Program-made: the position numbers and the translations under genes
Shown: positions 1 to 9,080 of the stretch, one piece after another
Position numbering within the stretch: position 1 is the first letter of the stretch
How the letters are laid out: each line of letters opens with the position of its first letter
Source: Planctomycetota bacterium
Lineage (GTDB): Bacteria > Planctomycetota > Planctomycetia > Pirellulales > Lacipirellulaceae
Assembly: GCA_003576855.1 (NCBI GenBank)
Contig: QEVI01000004.1
Span: 1 to 42,041, forward strand
Length of the DNA: 42,041 nucleotides
Direction: 5' to 3'
Notes under the pieces: model-generated
What the model saw: the letters and a program-made list of their open reading frames with translations, nothing else
Database searches by the model: none
Told to the model about the DNA's origin: nothing

Positions 1-2
1 AT

Positions 3-86
3 CGCGAGTTCGACACCATCGAACTGGCCTTATATCACCAACTTGGACATCTGCCCCAACCAGAATTCACCCACGAATTCTGCTGA
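3..86 (+). CDS. possible C-terminal end of an upstream gene (partial)
   Basis: An open frame runs from the window edge to a TGA at 84-86 and gives 27 residues, starting REFDTIELAL and ending THEFC. I do not recognise the family. Third codon positions are only moderately GC-rich, so the frame is weakly supported. It could equally be non-coding sequence upstream of the gene at 159. A run of seven T follows at 93-99. Confidence 0.3.
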   Translation, partial: REFDTIELALYHQLGHLPQPEFTHEFC

Positions 87-106
87 GAAGGCTTTTTTTG
101 AACGAA

Positions 107-126
107 AAGTAAGTAGACGCTTACTT
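107..126. promoter_or_regulatory. 7-bp inverted repeat upstream of the first gene
   Basis: AAGTAAG and CTTACTT are perfect arms around a six-base spacer (TAGACG), about 32 bases before the ATG at 159. The position suits an operator or a leader hairpin. No regulator can be named. Confidence 0.35.
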
Positions 127-158
127 CACTCGCTGGTCCGTAAGGAAAGGAGAAAACC

Positions 159-1154
159 ATGTCCGCCCACAGATGCTTCGTAGCCCTGATCGCGATGGTC
201 GCGGCAATCGCCGGCGGCGATCTGCAGGCCGCCGAGGATCCGCCTGGCGCCGCGGCCCCATCGAAGGTGCGCGTCGGAGTCTATGATTCCCGCTCGGTCG
301 CGCTGGCGTTCGGCCGCTCTCAGAAATCCAAGGCCGTCGTCGACCAGTTGCTGGCAGAAGCCCAACAGGCCGAAAAGGCCGGCGACCTGGCCCGCCTTGA
401 AGTCCTCAAGAAAAAAGGCAGCGCCCGCCAAAACCTGCGGCATATGCAAGTCTTCGGCAACGCGCCCATTCACGACATGCTGCCCCACCTGCAACCAGCG
501 CTGGCCGAGCAGGCCCGGGCCGCGAACCTCGACCTGATCGTCCGCGACGTCGACATCGCGTTCCAAGCCGCCTCGGTCGAGGTCGTCGACATTACCCAGG
601 GCCTCGTCGACGCCTGCCAGCCGACCGAAGAGACGCTCGAGATCATCCGCCAGATGAAGCAGCACCCGCCCCTGCCGCTGGAGGAGTTTCCTCTTGAGCA
701 CGAGACCGGCGATATAACCGAGCCAGGCGACGCCGCGGCCGCGAAGCTTAAGGAACAGCTCCTGCGGCGCTGGCAGTTGGGAAAAACCGAGCCGGCGGAC
801 GCTGCGGCCGCAGTGTCCGACGCCGTTCAAGCGGCCGAAAGCTGGCTCGCGCTGGTCGACGCCGGCAAATACGCCGAAAGCTGGGACCACGCCTCGGCCC
901 ACTTCCGGGCCGTCGTGCCCCGCGAGCGGTGGTTGGCGGAAATGCAGAACCTCCGCGCGCCCCTCGGCAAGCTCGTTTCCCGCGAGGTCACGAGCCTCGC
1001 CTACCGCACCAAACTCCCCGACGCGCCGCCGGGCGAGTACGTGGTGATTCAATTCCAGACGAAGTTTGACGACAACAAGCACGTCACGGAAACCGCCACC
1101 CCGGTGCGCGAAGCGGATGGCGCCTGGAAAGCCGACGGCTATTACATCCGCTAG
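159..1154 (+). CDS. secreted protein with DUF4019-like C-terminal domain
   Basis: The protein has 331 residues. It starts at ATG 159, eight bases or so after a strong ribosome site (AAGGAAAGGAG). Residues 1-24 form a signal peptide with an Ala-rich cleavage region (DLQA/AEDP), so it is probably exported. Residues about 36-165 are a helical segment that I cannot assign; it begins KVRVGVYDSR and is Ala/Lys/Glu-rich around 60-90. Residues about 222-331 match my memory of DUF4019, a small NTF2-like fold: AESWLALVDAGKYAESW at the start, then a VIQFQTKF strand and a closing WKADGYYIR. Biochemical role is unknown. The gene stands alone, with 598 bases of repeats after it. The domain call is from memory and moderately sure. 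Confidence 0.85.
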   Translation: MSAHRCFVALIAMVAAIAGGDLQAAEDPPGAAAPSKVRVGVYDSRSVALAFGRSQKSKAVVDQLLAEAQQAEKAGDLARLEVLKKKGSARQNLRHMQVFGNAPIHDMLPHLQPALAEQARAANLDLIVRDVDIAFQAASVEVVDITQGLVDACQPTEETLEIIRQMKQHPPLPLEEFPLEHETGDITEPGDAAAAKLKEQLLRRWQLGKTEPADAAAAVSDAVQAAESWLALVDAGKYAESWDHASAHFRAVVPRERWLAEMQNLRAPLGKLVSREVTSLAYRTKLPDAPPGEYVVIQFQTKFDDNKHVTETATPVREADGAWKADGYYIR

Positions 1155-1752
1155 CGGCCAGTCGAAAAGGGGCCCCGGCTCGCGGGTGGCCCTGACTTTC
1201 GGCCGGCGCGATGCTCCATCGAGCAAGTCACGAATCGGCCGAATGTCAGTGCGGCGCCAGCCGCAAGAGGGCGCCAGCCGGGTAACCGGGTAGCCCTGGT
1301 TCTTCGAACCAAGGCCGGCGGAGCCGGCAAGAGGGTGTTCGAGGCACGCCCCAGAAAAGACAACCTCCCGCGGCTTCGCCATCCCCGGTTCGGAGAACCG
1401 GGGCCACCCGCGGAGCCGGCAGCCGGGTAGCCCTGGTTCTCCGAACCAGGGCCGGCGGAGCCGGCAAGAGGTTGTTCGAGCGGCCGGCAAGCCGTAGCGA
1501 GGCGACCTCCCGTGGCTTCGCCACCTCGGTTCAGAGAACCGGGGCCACCCGCCACCTGCGCCACGCCGTTTGCCTCCGGCGCAAGCGCACCGGCAATCGG
1601 CCGTTGGAGACTTCCTCTCTTCGCCAACCCCATCTCGGCCGAAAGCCGGTGCTACCCCGCTACCCGTCTCTCGAAAAAGGGGACCGGCTCGCGACCCATC
1701 GCAAAAACGCCCCCCGCAAACTGCGATGAACCAAGCGCGCCCGTCCCCTTCA
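1155..1752. repeat. gene-free region filled with GC-rich palindromic repeats
   Basis: No convincing gene lies here. The stretch holds several copies of a hairpin built on GGTTC/GAACC. Clear copies are at 1383-1403 (arms CCCCGGTTC and GAACCGGGG, loop GGA) and 1431-1451 (arms CCCTGGTTC and GAACCAGGG, loop TCC). Decayed copies lie near 1295-1313 and 1524-1544. Between them sit GCCGGCGGAGCCGGC and the phrase GCCGGCAAGAGG. Closely similar text recurs at about 4117-4310, on the other side of the PEP-CTERM gene. Open frames crossing this region on both strands are repeat translations. Confidence 0.8.
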
Positions 1753-3975
1753 TCAACACGCCGCCCGCCGCCGGCGACGCTGCCCATACCCGCCCGCGAC
1801 CGATCCGCCCATGATGCCGCCCGCAAACATCACCGCGGCACTCGGCTCCGGCACGCTGTAAGCCGACGCGTCGATGCGGCTGCCGAGGTTCCACCGCCAC
1901 ACATCCAGGTCGGTCATGTTCACTACGCCGTCGCCGTTGCCGTCGGCGAGGAGGTTGGTCGTGGAGCCCAGGTTTCGCTGCCAAACCAAATAATCCGCCC
2001 CGTCCACCAGGCCGTTGCCGTCGTAATCGCCGAGGAAGTCCGCTTTGGTCAGCAGCACGTCGTCGAGAATCACCGCGCCGTACCCGGCAAACTTCTTGTT
2101 ATCGGAATGCCATTCGATCGACGCAATCGGCCGGCCGGGCTCGCCAGTCAACGTGAACGTCTTCAGCGGTTCGTTGCCGAACGTGGCAATCAGCGGCTCG
2201 CCGACCGTCCCCAGCACCGCGCCCGTTGCGTCACGGGCCACGGCGCTCCACTCCGGGTGCGTCGTTCCGCCCGGCCCTGTCGTGATGAGCCCGTTTCTCA
2301 CGAAGCTCACCTCCGCCATCGGCCGGGGAAAGGTCCATACGGTGTTCTGAGGGCTAACGGTTCCTCCGAGGAAGTTCGTCCGCGAAGCCGGGACGGTGAA
2401 CTCGACGCCCTGGTCAGTAAAGTTTCGCACGTCGAGAACGGACAAACCGTCGCCCGAAACAACGACGCCGTGGTCGCTGAAATAATCCGCCACCGCCTGC
2501 CCAGTAACCGGGCCGGCCGCCGCGTCGAAATCTTCAAAGTCCAAGAAGACCTCCCTATCCGCTTTCGTCAGCAGCACGTCGTCAAGGATCACCGCGCCGT
2601 ACCCGGCAAAGTTCTTGTTGTCCGAATGCCACTCGATCGACTTGATCGACCGGTTTGGTCCGCCAGTCAACGTGAACGTCTTGGGCGGTTCGTTGCCGAA
2701 CGTGGCAATCAGCGGCTCGCCCACCGTCCCCAGCACAGCGCCCATTGCGTCGCGGGCCACCGCGCGCCACTCCGGGTGCGTCGTTCCGCCCGGCCCTGTC
2801 GTGATGAGCCCGTTTCTTACGAAACTCACCTCCTCCATCGGCTTCGAAAACGTCCAAACATTGTTTTGAGGGCTCTTCGTTCCCCCAAGGAAGTTAGTCC
2901 GCGAAGCCGGGACGGTGAACTCGACGCCCTGGTCGGTGAAGTTCCGCACATCGAGAACGGACAAACCATCGCCCGACACAGCGACGCCGTGGTCGCTGAA
3001 ATAATCCGCCACCGCCTGTCCCGTAACCGGCCCGGCCTCCGCGTCGAAGTCTTCAAAGTCCAAAAGGATGCCCGTGTGCACCGCCCGGACGTACGCTACG
3101 TCGTTGAGCGCCGCAGCCGGCTGATAACCGCTGCCGTCCGCATTTATGCGCGCAACGGTCGTAGCTCGCGCGCCGTTGAAGCCGGACGAAAAGTAGATCC
3201 CGCCGCTGCGGGGATCGTAATCGAGCCCCGAAAACAAGCGCTGGTCCATCGTCGCCGGCTGGAACACCGTCTCGACCGCGCCGCCGCTGGAGAGCGTCGT
3301 GCGGCGGATCGCCTGCTTGGCCAGCGAGAAGTCGGCGTACTCGTTCCAGTACACATGGCCGTTCCAGGGATCGACATCGACGTCGAACGCGTTGGCGCCG
3401 GCGGCGAGCGTCACGTGCGTCGCGAGGTTCGAGCCGTCCAGGTTCGCGACCTGCACCCGGTCGCCCGCCGGCGCGCCTTGGGAATCCACGAAATACAACC
3501 GCCCGCCGGCGACGTCCAAGGCGATGCCGTTGATCTGGCCAAAAAACGGCGTGACGATTACCGGCTCGATGTTCGTACCGTCCAGGTTGGCGCGACGAAT
3601 CACGTCGAAGGTAGTCCAGTACATCTTCCCGTTCACCAGATCAAGCGCCAGGTCGCCGCCAGCACCGGCGCCTGAACCGCCGTTGGTCGGCGCCGGCATG
3701 TCGAAGGGATTGGACCCATCCAGCCCAGTCCGCCGAATGCCCGTAGCGGTCAAGCGGTAGACATGACCGTTGGCCAGGTCGACGTCGAACCCGCCCCCGC
3801 GGCCGGTTCCCGTATCGAGTTGCACGGCGCCGGAGCCGTCCAGGCCGGCTCGATGGATACTGCTGGAACCGTTGTTAAGATCGACCGTGTAGTACAGCAA
3901 GCTCTCCGCGCCGCCGCGGCGCCCCAGCGCACCAAGGACAACCGCCACGGCTACGACAAATGGCCGCATTTTCAT
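1753..3975 (-). CDS. PEP-CTERM / dockerin-like secreted protein with a duplicated domain
   Basis: The protein has 740 residues from ATG 3975, preceded by GAAAGGGGGCG. A longer frame upstream reads through repeats and is not used. Residues 1-24 are a signal peptide. About 25-300 form LDL-receptor/YWTD-like beta-propeller repeats (motifs such as NGHVYRLTATGIRRTGLDG and GKMYWTTFDVIRRANLDG). About 305-477 and 478-650 are two almost identical copies of one domain, each beginning LDFEDFDA and ending AVILDDVLLTKAD. About 655-712 is a dockerin-like pair of calcium loops (DYDGNGLVDGADYLVW, DGNGDGVVNMTDLDVW). The C-terminus has VPEPS, a hydrophobic stretch and RRRRR, the PEP-CTERM sorting signal known to be processed by exosortase. 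It is likely exported and surface-associated. No exosortase gene is in the window. Confidence 0.88.
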   Translation of the reverse strand: MKMRPFVVAVAVVLGALGRRGGAESLLYYTVDLNNGSSSIHRAGLDGSGAVQLDTGTGRGGGFDVDLANGHVYRLTATGIRRTGLDGSNPFDMPAPTNGGSGAGAGGDLALDLVNGKMYWTTFDVIRRANLDGTNIEPVIVTPFFGQINGIALDVAGGRLYFVDSQGAPAGDRVQVANLDGSNLATHVTLAAGANAFDVDVDPWNGHVYWNEYADFSLAKQAIRRTTLSSGGAVETVFQPATMDQRLFSGLDYDPRSGGIYFSSGFNGARATTVARINADGSGYQPAAALNDVAYVRAVHTGILLDFEDFDAEAGPVTGQAVADYFSDHGVAVSGDGLSVLDVRNFTDQGVEFTVPASRTNFLGGTKSPQNNVWTFSKPMEEVSFVRNGLITTGPGGTTHPEWRAVARDAMGAVLGTVGEPLIATFGNEPPKTFTLTGGPNRSIKSIEWHSDNKNFAGYGAVILDDVLLTKADREVFLDFEDFDAAAGPVTGQAVADYFSDHGVVVSGDGLSVLDVRNFTDQGVEFTVPASRTNFLGGTVSPQNTVWTFPRPMAEVSFVRNGLITTGPGGTTHPEWSAVARDATGAVLGTVGEPLIATFGNEPLKTFTLTGEPGRPIASIEWHSDNKKFAGYGAVILDDVLLTKADFLGDYDGNGLVDGADYLVWQRNLGSTTNLLADGNGDGVVNMTDLDVWRWNLGSRIDASAYSVPEPSAAVMFAGGIMGGSVAGGYGQRRRRRAAC
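2022..3060 (-). repeat. 519-bp tandem duplication inside the PEP-CTERM gene
   Basis: Two adjacent units of 519 bases (173 codons) are nearly identical, roughly 2022-2541 and 2541-3060. For example GCGTCGAA followed by TCTTCAAAGTCC recurs at 2522 and 3041. The period is a multiple of three, so the frame is kept. Differences are few and partly silent, which suggests a recent duplication or ongoing gene conversion. Confidence 0.9.
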
Positions 3976-4303
3976 ACGCGCCCCCTTTCGACGAGGTGAT
4001 GGAGCGGCTTCTGGAGTACTTCCCCAAAAACCCCTGGCGCAATGCCCGCAGCCGCTTGACGGAAAATCCCTCAAAAAAAGCGGCGCTTCAAAAAAAACGG
4101 CGCAGGGACGCCCCTGGTTTATGGGTTGGGGTGGCCCTCGTTCTCTGAACCAGGGCCGCCGGAGCCGGCAAGAGGTTTTCAAGCGGCCGGCAAGCCGTAG
4201 CGAGGCAATCTGCCGTGGCTCTACCATCCCCGGTTCGGAGAACCGGGGCCACCCGGGGTTCGGAGAACCGGGGCCACCCGGGAAGAACCGGGGCCACCTG
4301 CGG
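3976..4303. repeat. second copy of the GC-rich hairpin repeat region
   Basis: The gap between the PEP-CTERM start and the kinase stop has no gene. From about 4117 it repeats the text of 1290-1560: GCCGGCAAGAGG, CGGCCGGCAAGCCGTAGCGA and hairpins with GGTTC/GAACC arms. The clearest hairpin is 4228-4248 (arms CCCCGGTTC and GAACCGGGG, loop GGA). A further copy follows at about 4254-4274 and a half copy near 4282. The PEP-CTERM promoter should lie at the other end, just above 3975, but I see no clear -35/-10 pair. Confidence 0.8.
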
Positions 4304-7300
4304 CTACGGCCCGTCGGCCTCACGGCCCTGCCCCACCGCGTGTCGCGCCTCGCGCTCAAGCGTTTGGCTGATGAGCTTTCCGATCCAGTGCGTCGGCGGC
4401 AGAGAGCGGGCGTGGCGCACTCCGATTTCGTAGGCCGCCTTGGCCCGCGCGAGGTCGCCCGTTTTCGCCCAGGCCAGCGCCGCGGCGAACGAGTACTCCG
4501 GCCGAGCTTGCTGCGTGGTTGCCGACTCGGAGAATTCGCGAATTTTTGTCGGCGTCTGCCCGGTTCGGAGCTCGAACATAGCCGGCCAGTTGAGCCACCG
4601 GCGGTCATGCTCCTGGTACTTTTTCAAAAGCGGCGCCAGCCGAGCATGCCGTCGCTCATCCCCAGGCGTCAGTAGGCAGGCTTCCAGCACCAGCCGCAGT
4701 TTCACCTCGCCGGCGTCTTCAGCCACGCGGTCGAGCAGTTCGTCGCAGGCCCGCTCATGTTCGGCTTCGTCGCCGGCGCCGAGGCTGGCCAGCGCTAGCC
4801 AGTTCCAGAGCGTGAGGTCCTCCGGCGCCAGCGCCGCAGCCCGCTGGAAGGCGGCGACGGCCCCGGCCCAGTCCCCTCGCTCGGCGGCGGCGTGACCGTC
4901 GCACATCGGCGGCCAGTGGTATAAATAGCCGTCCGCCAGCCCGAGCGACGCCGCGCGGACCTCCTCGCTGATGCCCGTATCCTGGTTAATCGCGGCGGCC
5001 ACCTCGTCCATCACTGCCTCCAGGTCGCCCGGGGCGAGCTGCCGTGCGGTCGAACGCCGGGCCAGATAGGCGACCAAGGCGGCGGCCTCGCGCGAGGCAG
5101 TCTCTGGCGGCGCCGGCCGGCCGGCCCGCCAGAGCCGCACGGTGCTGTCGCCCGACGACGTGATCAGCGTTTGTCCGTCGGGCGTGAAAGCTACGTCGAG
5201 GACCCAGTCGGCATGGCCGCCGAGCGATTGCAGCTCCAGCCCCCGCGCCACGTCCCAAATCTTCACCAACCGATCGGTCCCGCCCGAGGCCAGTCGCGAT
5301 CCGTCGGGAGAAAACGCAATCCCGCAGGGCGTACCCGCGTGGCCCACCAGCGTTCGCACCGGGCGGCCGGTCGCCGCGTCCCACAGCCGGATCGTGTGGT
5401 CGTTCGACGAGCTGGCGATCATCGTGCCCTGGCGATTGAACGTCATGTCGACGATCGGCGCCGTGTGCCCTTGCAGTTCATGCACGAGCGTTTGCGTCGC
5501 CACCCGCCACACCTCGACGCCGCCGCTGCGACTTCCCACGACGAGGCAGCTTCCGTCAGGGCTGTAGCCGAGCCGGGGGGAGGAAGGTTCCGCCGCGGCC
5601 CAGCGTGCGACGACCTTGCCGCTGGCGGCGTCGACGATGTGCATCGTGCCGTCTTGCGCTTGCGTGGCGAGCACGTCGCGCCGCGGATGCCAGGCGACGC
5701 CGGCCAGCGGACGAGCCGCCATTTCCAGGCCATGCACGAGCTTGCCGGCGGTGACGTCCCAAATGCAAAGCCGGCTGTCGACAGCAGTGGCCAGGAGCCG
5801 GCCGCTGCGATTGAACGCCACGGCGGTCGGGGCCGTCGGCAATGCATGCAGCACCCGCCGCGGCTGCGCCGTGGCTACGTCCCAGAGAACCACGCTGGCG
5901 GAGTCGGCGTCTTGAGAGGCGAGCGTGCGGCCATCCGGCGCGACGTCGATGCTCCGCACCCGCGACTGGTGGCCCCGCAGCTCGTCGTGCGCGGTGGTCC
6001 GCTCGGCGTCCCACAGCCGCACGCTGCCGTCCTCGCTGGCGGTAAGCAGCCGCCAGCCCTGCGGGCAATAGGCGACCGACGACACCAGGCCTGCGTCGCC
6101 GCCTAGCTCGGCCACGATCTTGCCCTGGTCGCAGTCCCACACCCGCAGCGGCTCGTTGCGAGCCGACAGCGCCAGCCGCCTGCCGTCCGGCCGGAATGCG
6201 AGGCCGTAGACCGATTCCTGCGCCACGCCGATCGCGGCCAATTCGTCGCCCGTGGCCCCGTCCCAAAGCTTCGCCAGGTGGTCGGCGGCGCCGGTCGCCA
6301 GGCGGCTGCCGTCGGGCGACCAGGCCACGTCGCGAACGACGTCGGCGTGGGCGTCGATCGTGGCGGCGAGCGACCAATCGTCGCCCGCGCGAGCGAGGAT
6401 GCGCAGTCGCCCGTCGCGGCCAGCGACGGCCAGGCGGTAGTCCCGCGGGGCGAACGTCAGCCGTTCGGCCGGCCCGGCGTCGAGCGACTGGCGTAACTTG
6501 AGCGCCGCAGCATCCCAGATGTTGATGCATGGTTCATGGGCGCCGCCGGTGGCGATGAACCGGCCGTCGCCGCTCGCCGACACGGCGGTGAGCGATTGTG
6601 CATGGCCTTCCAGAGCAGCCACCGGCTCGCCGGTCGTCACGTCCCAAACGCGGACGAGCGTTTCGTCGCCGACGCTGACCAGCCGCCGCCCGTCGGGCGT
6701 GAAGGCCACGTCCTGGATAGCGCCGGCGTGGCCGGCGATTCGGTGCAACGTTTTGCCGGTGGCGACGTCCCAGATCCACAGCACGCGCTCGGCGCCGCCG
6801 GCCGCCGCCAGGCGCCCGTCGGGGCTGAAGGCAGCGGCGTAGACATCGCTTTGCGGTCCCTCGAAGCGACGCAATTCGCCATGACACTGCCGCCACAATC
6901 GCTGCCATTCCCAGTCCGCGCTGCTCGCCGCGCCGGGCGGAGCTTGATGCCGCTCGAGCAACTCTAGCGCGCTGGCCACCGCGCCCGTGCGCAAGTGCTG
7001 CTGGGCCAGGTTCATATCCGCTGCGTACAGCCCGGCCGCGGCTTCCTGCTGCCCCTGGCGCGCCGCGGCGGCGTAGTGCCAGGAAACGGCCGCCCCGGCC
7101 AGTGCGACCAGCGCGACGGCGACGGCCAACATGCCGATCGCCGGATTGCGGACGAACCACCTGCGGCTACGTTCCAAGCGCGAAGGCCGCCGCGCCCGCG
7201 GCGCTTGCCCGGCCAGGAATCGCTGCAAGTCGTCGGCCAGGTCGGCGGCCGAACGGTAGCGATGGGCAGGCGACTTCTCCAGGCACTTTAGGCAGATCGT

Positions 7301-8239
7301 TTCCAAGGCGGGCGGCACGTCGGGCCGCAGTCGCCGCGGCGGCGTTGGTTCGGTCGTGGCGATCTTGTGGAGCGTGGCCGTCGGCGAGCGGGAGTGGAAC
7401 GGCGGCCGCCCGACCACCAGCGCGTAGAGCATCGCCCCCATCGCGTAAACATCGGCCGACGGTCCGACCAGCGAATGCCCGCCGCTGATCTGTTCCGGCG
7501 CCATGTAATTGGGCGTGCCCAACAGGTCGCTGCTGGCGGTGACGCCTGTCCGCTCGTCGCCCAGCGTACGCGCCAGGCCGAAATCGGCGACATACGCCCG
7601 ATCCTGCTCGTCGACCAGCACGTTGCCCGGCTTCAAGTCGCGATGGACGACGCCGCGGGCATGGGCGTACGCGACCGCCTCGGCGACCGAGCGGAGCAGC
7701 CGGGCCGCCATGGCGGGATCGAGCGGCCCCTGCGCGAGCCGCCGGGCGAGGCTGCTCCCCTCGACGCACGGCATCGTGTAGTAGAGCCGACCTTGGCACT
7801 GGCCGACGTCGTAGATCGCCAGGATGCCCGGATGCCGCAGGGCAGCTGCCGTGCGGGCTTCGTTGCGAAAACGGACCGCTTCGGCGCTTGAGGCGAGCCG
7901 TCCGTGGATCAGCCGTTTCAAGGCGACGACCTGCCCGGTGGCTTGCTCGCGGGCTCGATAGACGACGCCCATGCCGCCGCGGCCAATTTCTTCCAGCAGG
8001 ACGTAGTCGCCGAACTCGACCGGCAGCGGCTCGTCCTCGGCGGTTGCTGGACCGCTGGCCGCCAGGCCCGCCAGTAGATCGACGTCGCGAAAGTATTCCC
8101 ACAGGGCCGCCTGGTGCTGCGGGTGCTCGGCGATAAAGGCCTCGCGGCAGACGGCCTGGCCCTGGTCGATGCGGGTGAGGTATTCGGCCAGCACGGCGGC
8201 GAACTCGGAAGAGCAAGACTCCGGTTCGTCGCAGCGCAT
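4304..8239 (-). CDS. membrane-anchored Ser/Thr protein kinase with WD40 propeller
   Basis: The protein has 1311 residues from ATG 8239; GAAAGGCG lies six bases upstream, and an earlier in-frame start would run back into the sigma factor gene. The kinase domain is complete: Gly-loop IGRGGMGVVY (85-94), ATP-binding Lys108, catalytic HRDLKPGN (199-206), DFG (219-221) and APE (247-249). One membrane helix follows at about 366-388, with basic residues before it, so the kinase should face the cytoplasm. About 430-1095 is a long WD40 array of a dozen or so blades (VRLWDA, VRVWDV, IRLWDAATG). About 1130-1311 is TPR-like (GDWAGAVAAFQRAAALAP). The family phosphorylates Ser/Thr in signalling; the substrate is unknown. 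It lies 16 bases after an ECF sigma gene, so the two are probably co-transcribed and functionally linked, a frequent planctomycete arrangement. Confidence 0.95.
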   Translation of the reverse strand: MRCDEPESCSSEFAAVLAEYLTRIDQGQAVCREAFIAEHPQHQAALWEYFRDVDLLAGLAASGPATAEDEPLPVEFGDYVLLEEIGRGGMGVVYRAREQATGQVVALKRLIHGRLASSAEAVRFRNEARTAAALRHPGILAIYDVGQCQGRLYYTMPCVEGSSLARRLAQGPLDPAMAARLLRSVAEAVAYAHARGVVHRDLKPGNVLVDEQDRAYVADFGLARTLGDERTGVTASSDLLGTPNYMAPEQISGGHSLVGPSADVYAMGAMLYALVVGRPPFHSRSPTATLHKIATTEPTPPRRLRPDVPPALETICLKCLEKSPAHRYRSAADLADDLQRFLAGQAPRARRPSRLERSRRWFVRNPAIGMLAVAVALVALAGAAVSWHYAAAARQGQQEAAAGLYAADMNLAQQHLRTGAVASALELLERHQAPPGAASSADWEWQRLWRQCHGELRRFEGPQSDVYAAAFSPDGRLAAAGGAERVLWIWDVATGKTLHRIAGHAGAIQDVAFTPDGRRLVSVGDETLVRVWDVTTGEPVAALEGHAQSLTAVSASGDGRFIATGGAHEPCINIWDAAALKLRQSLDAGPAERLTFAPRDYRLAVAGRDGRLRILARAGDDWSLAATIDAHADVVRDVAWSPDGSRLATGAADHLAKLWDGATGDELAAIGVAQESVYGLAFRPDGRRLALSARNEPLRVWDCDQGKIVAELGGDAGLVSSVAYCPQGWRLLTASEDGSVRLWDAERTTAHDELRGHQSRVRSIDVAPDGRTLASQDADSASVVLWDVATAQPRRVLHALPTAPTAVAFNRSGRLLATAVDSRLCIWDVTAGKLVHGLEMAARPLAGVAWHPRRDVLATQAQDGTMHIVDAASGKVVARWAAAEPSSPRLGYSPDGSCLVVGSRSGGVEVWRVATQTLVHELQGHTAPIVDMTFNRQGTMIASSSNDHTIRLWDAATGRPVRTLVGHAGTPCGIAFSPDGSRLASGGTDRLVKIWDVARGLELQSLGGHADWVLDVAFTPDGQTLITSSGDSTVRLWRAGRPAPPETASREAAALVAYLARRSTARQLAPGDLEAVMDEVAAAINQDTGISEEVRAASLGLADGYLYHWPPMCDGHAAAERGDWAGAVAAFQRAAALAPEDLTLWNWLALASLGAGDEAEHERACDELLDRVAEDAGEVKLRLVLEACLLTPGDERRHARLAPLLKKYQEHDRRWLNWPAMFELRTGQTPTKIREFSESATTQQARPEYSFAAALAWAKTGDLARAKAAYEIGVRHARSLPPTHWIGKLISQTLEREARHAVGQGREADGP

Positions 8240-8255
8240 AATACGCCTTTCGTCG

Positions 8256-8873
8256 TCAGTCGAGCCGCGCGAGCGAGGTCCGCAGCGCTTGCATGCCGCG
8301 GGCGATAAGCTGGGCCGTCGCCTGCGGGTTGGCGTCGAGCCGCTGGGCGATTTCAGCCAGGGGGCGGCCTTCCAAGTGGCGCAACTGGACCGCCAGCCGC
8401 TGGCGCGGCGGCAGCCGCTCGATTGCCTCATGCAAGTGGGCGTGCGTCTCGGTGCGGGCCGCCGCCGCGCTGGGCGACGTCTGATCCGCGGCGGGGAGCG
8501 ACCGCCAGCGGGATGCGTTGTCGAAGGCCTCGTCCAGCGGCCGTTCGGCGCTGAGCGTGCGGCACTTGGCCGCCACGTGCCGGCGCACGGCGTCGCTGAC
8601 GTTGTTGTTGAGGATGGCCGCCAGCCACGCGTACAGCTCCGGCATCGAGTCGCCGTGGAAGGCGTCGAAGGAGACGTTTGCTTCTGCCATCGTTTGCTGG
8701 ACGATATCCGAGGCGTCGGCGCGGCGGGCCATCTTGGTCGGCATGGTGGCGGCGGCCAGGTCGCGCAGCGGCTGGCGGTACGCGTCCGCTAGCGCTCGCC
8801 ACGCCTGCGGATCGCCCGTGCGAATACGATCGATGAGCGCGGCGTCGGCGGCCGTCGGTCCCTGCACATTCAT
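8256..8873 (-). CDS. ECF-type RNA polymerase sigma factor
   Basis: The protein has 205 residues from ATG 8873 (TGAGG eight to nine bases before). An in-frame start at 8981 would add 36 residues of non-sigma character. Residues about 15-100 are sigma region 2, with ADASDIVQQT (52-61) as the core-binding/-10 segment. About 150-203 are region 4: LPPRQRLAVQLRHLEG followed by the helix-turn-helix PLAEIAQRLDANPQATAQLI. The long acidic/Ala linker (110-148) is usual for planctomycete ECF factors. It probably directs transcription of a small regulon and may be controlled by the kinase encoded directly downstream. No anti-sigma gene is adjacent. Confidence 0.93.
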   Translation of the reverse strand: MNVQGPTAADAALIDRIRTGDPQAWRALADAYRQPLRDLAAATMPTKMARRADASDIVQQTMAEANVSFDAFHGDSMPELYAWLAAILNNNVSDAVRRHVAAKCRTLSAERPLDEAFDNASRWRSLPAADQTSPSAAAARTETHAHLHEAIERLPPRQRLAVQLRHLEGRPLAEIAQRLDANPQATAQLIARGMQALRTSLARLD

Positions 8874-9080
8874 GCGTGAAGACCTCAGCGATATGACGCT
8901 AAATCTTTGCCGTTTCAACGAGAAAAAACTAGAAAAGGGGCCGGCGCCCGTAGCCCGGACGCCGCTGCGGACCGGCGCCATTGTACTGAGCGGCGCTCCC
9001 GGCGGGCTAGCAGGCGGCGGGCGCTAAGCCGCGAGCGGCTTGAAGAGAGCTGCACCCCGCGGGGGGCTGCTGGGCGGCGG

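Noticed and set aside
126..1826. Long open frame on the minus strand over the first gene and repeats
   Set aside because: It is antisense to a gene with signal peptide and ribosome site, and its N-terminal half translates the hairpin repeats. High GC keeps antisense frames open.
1570..3675. 701-codon plus-strand frame over the PEP-CTERM gene
   Set aside because: It lies antisense to a protein with signal peptide, dockerin loops and PEP-CTERM tail, and has Arg/Pro-rich content without any recognisable domain.
1155..4303. CRISPR array in the repeat blocks
   Set aside because: Repeats are palindromic, of uneven length and spacing, without unique equal spacers, and no cas gene is present.
3976..4608. 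N-terminal extension of the PEP-CTERM frame
   Set aside because: The added residues come from the repeat block and from antisense of the kinase gene; ATG 3975 has a signal peptide directly after it.
8240..8431. N-terminal extension of the kinase
   Set aside because: It overlaps the sigma factor gene in another frame; the start at 8239 has a ribosome site and follows the sigma stop.
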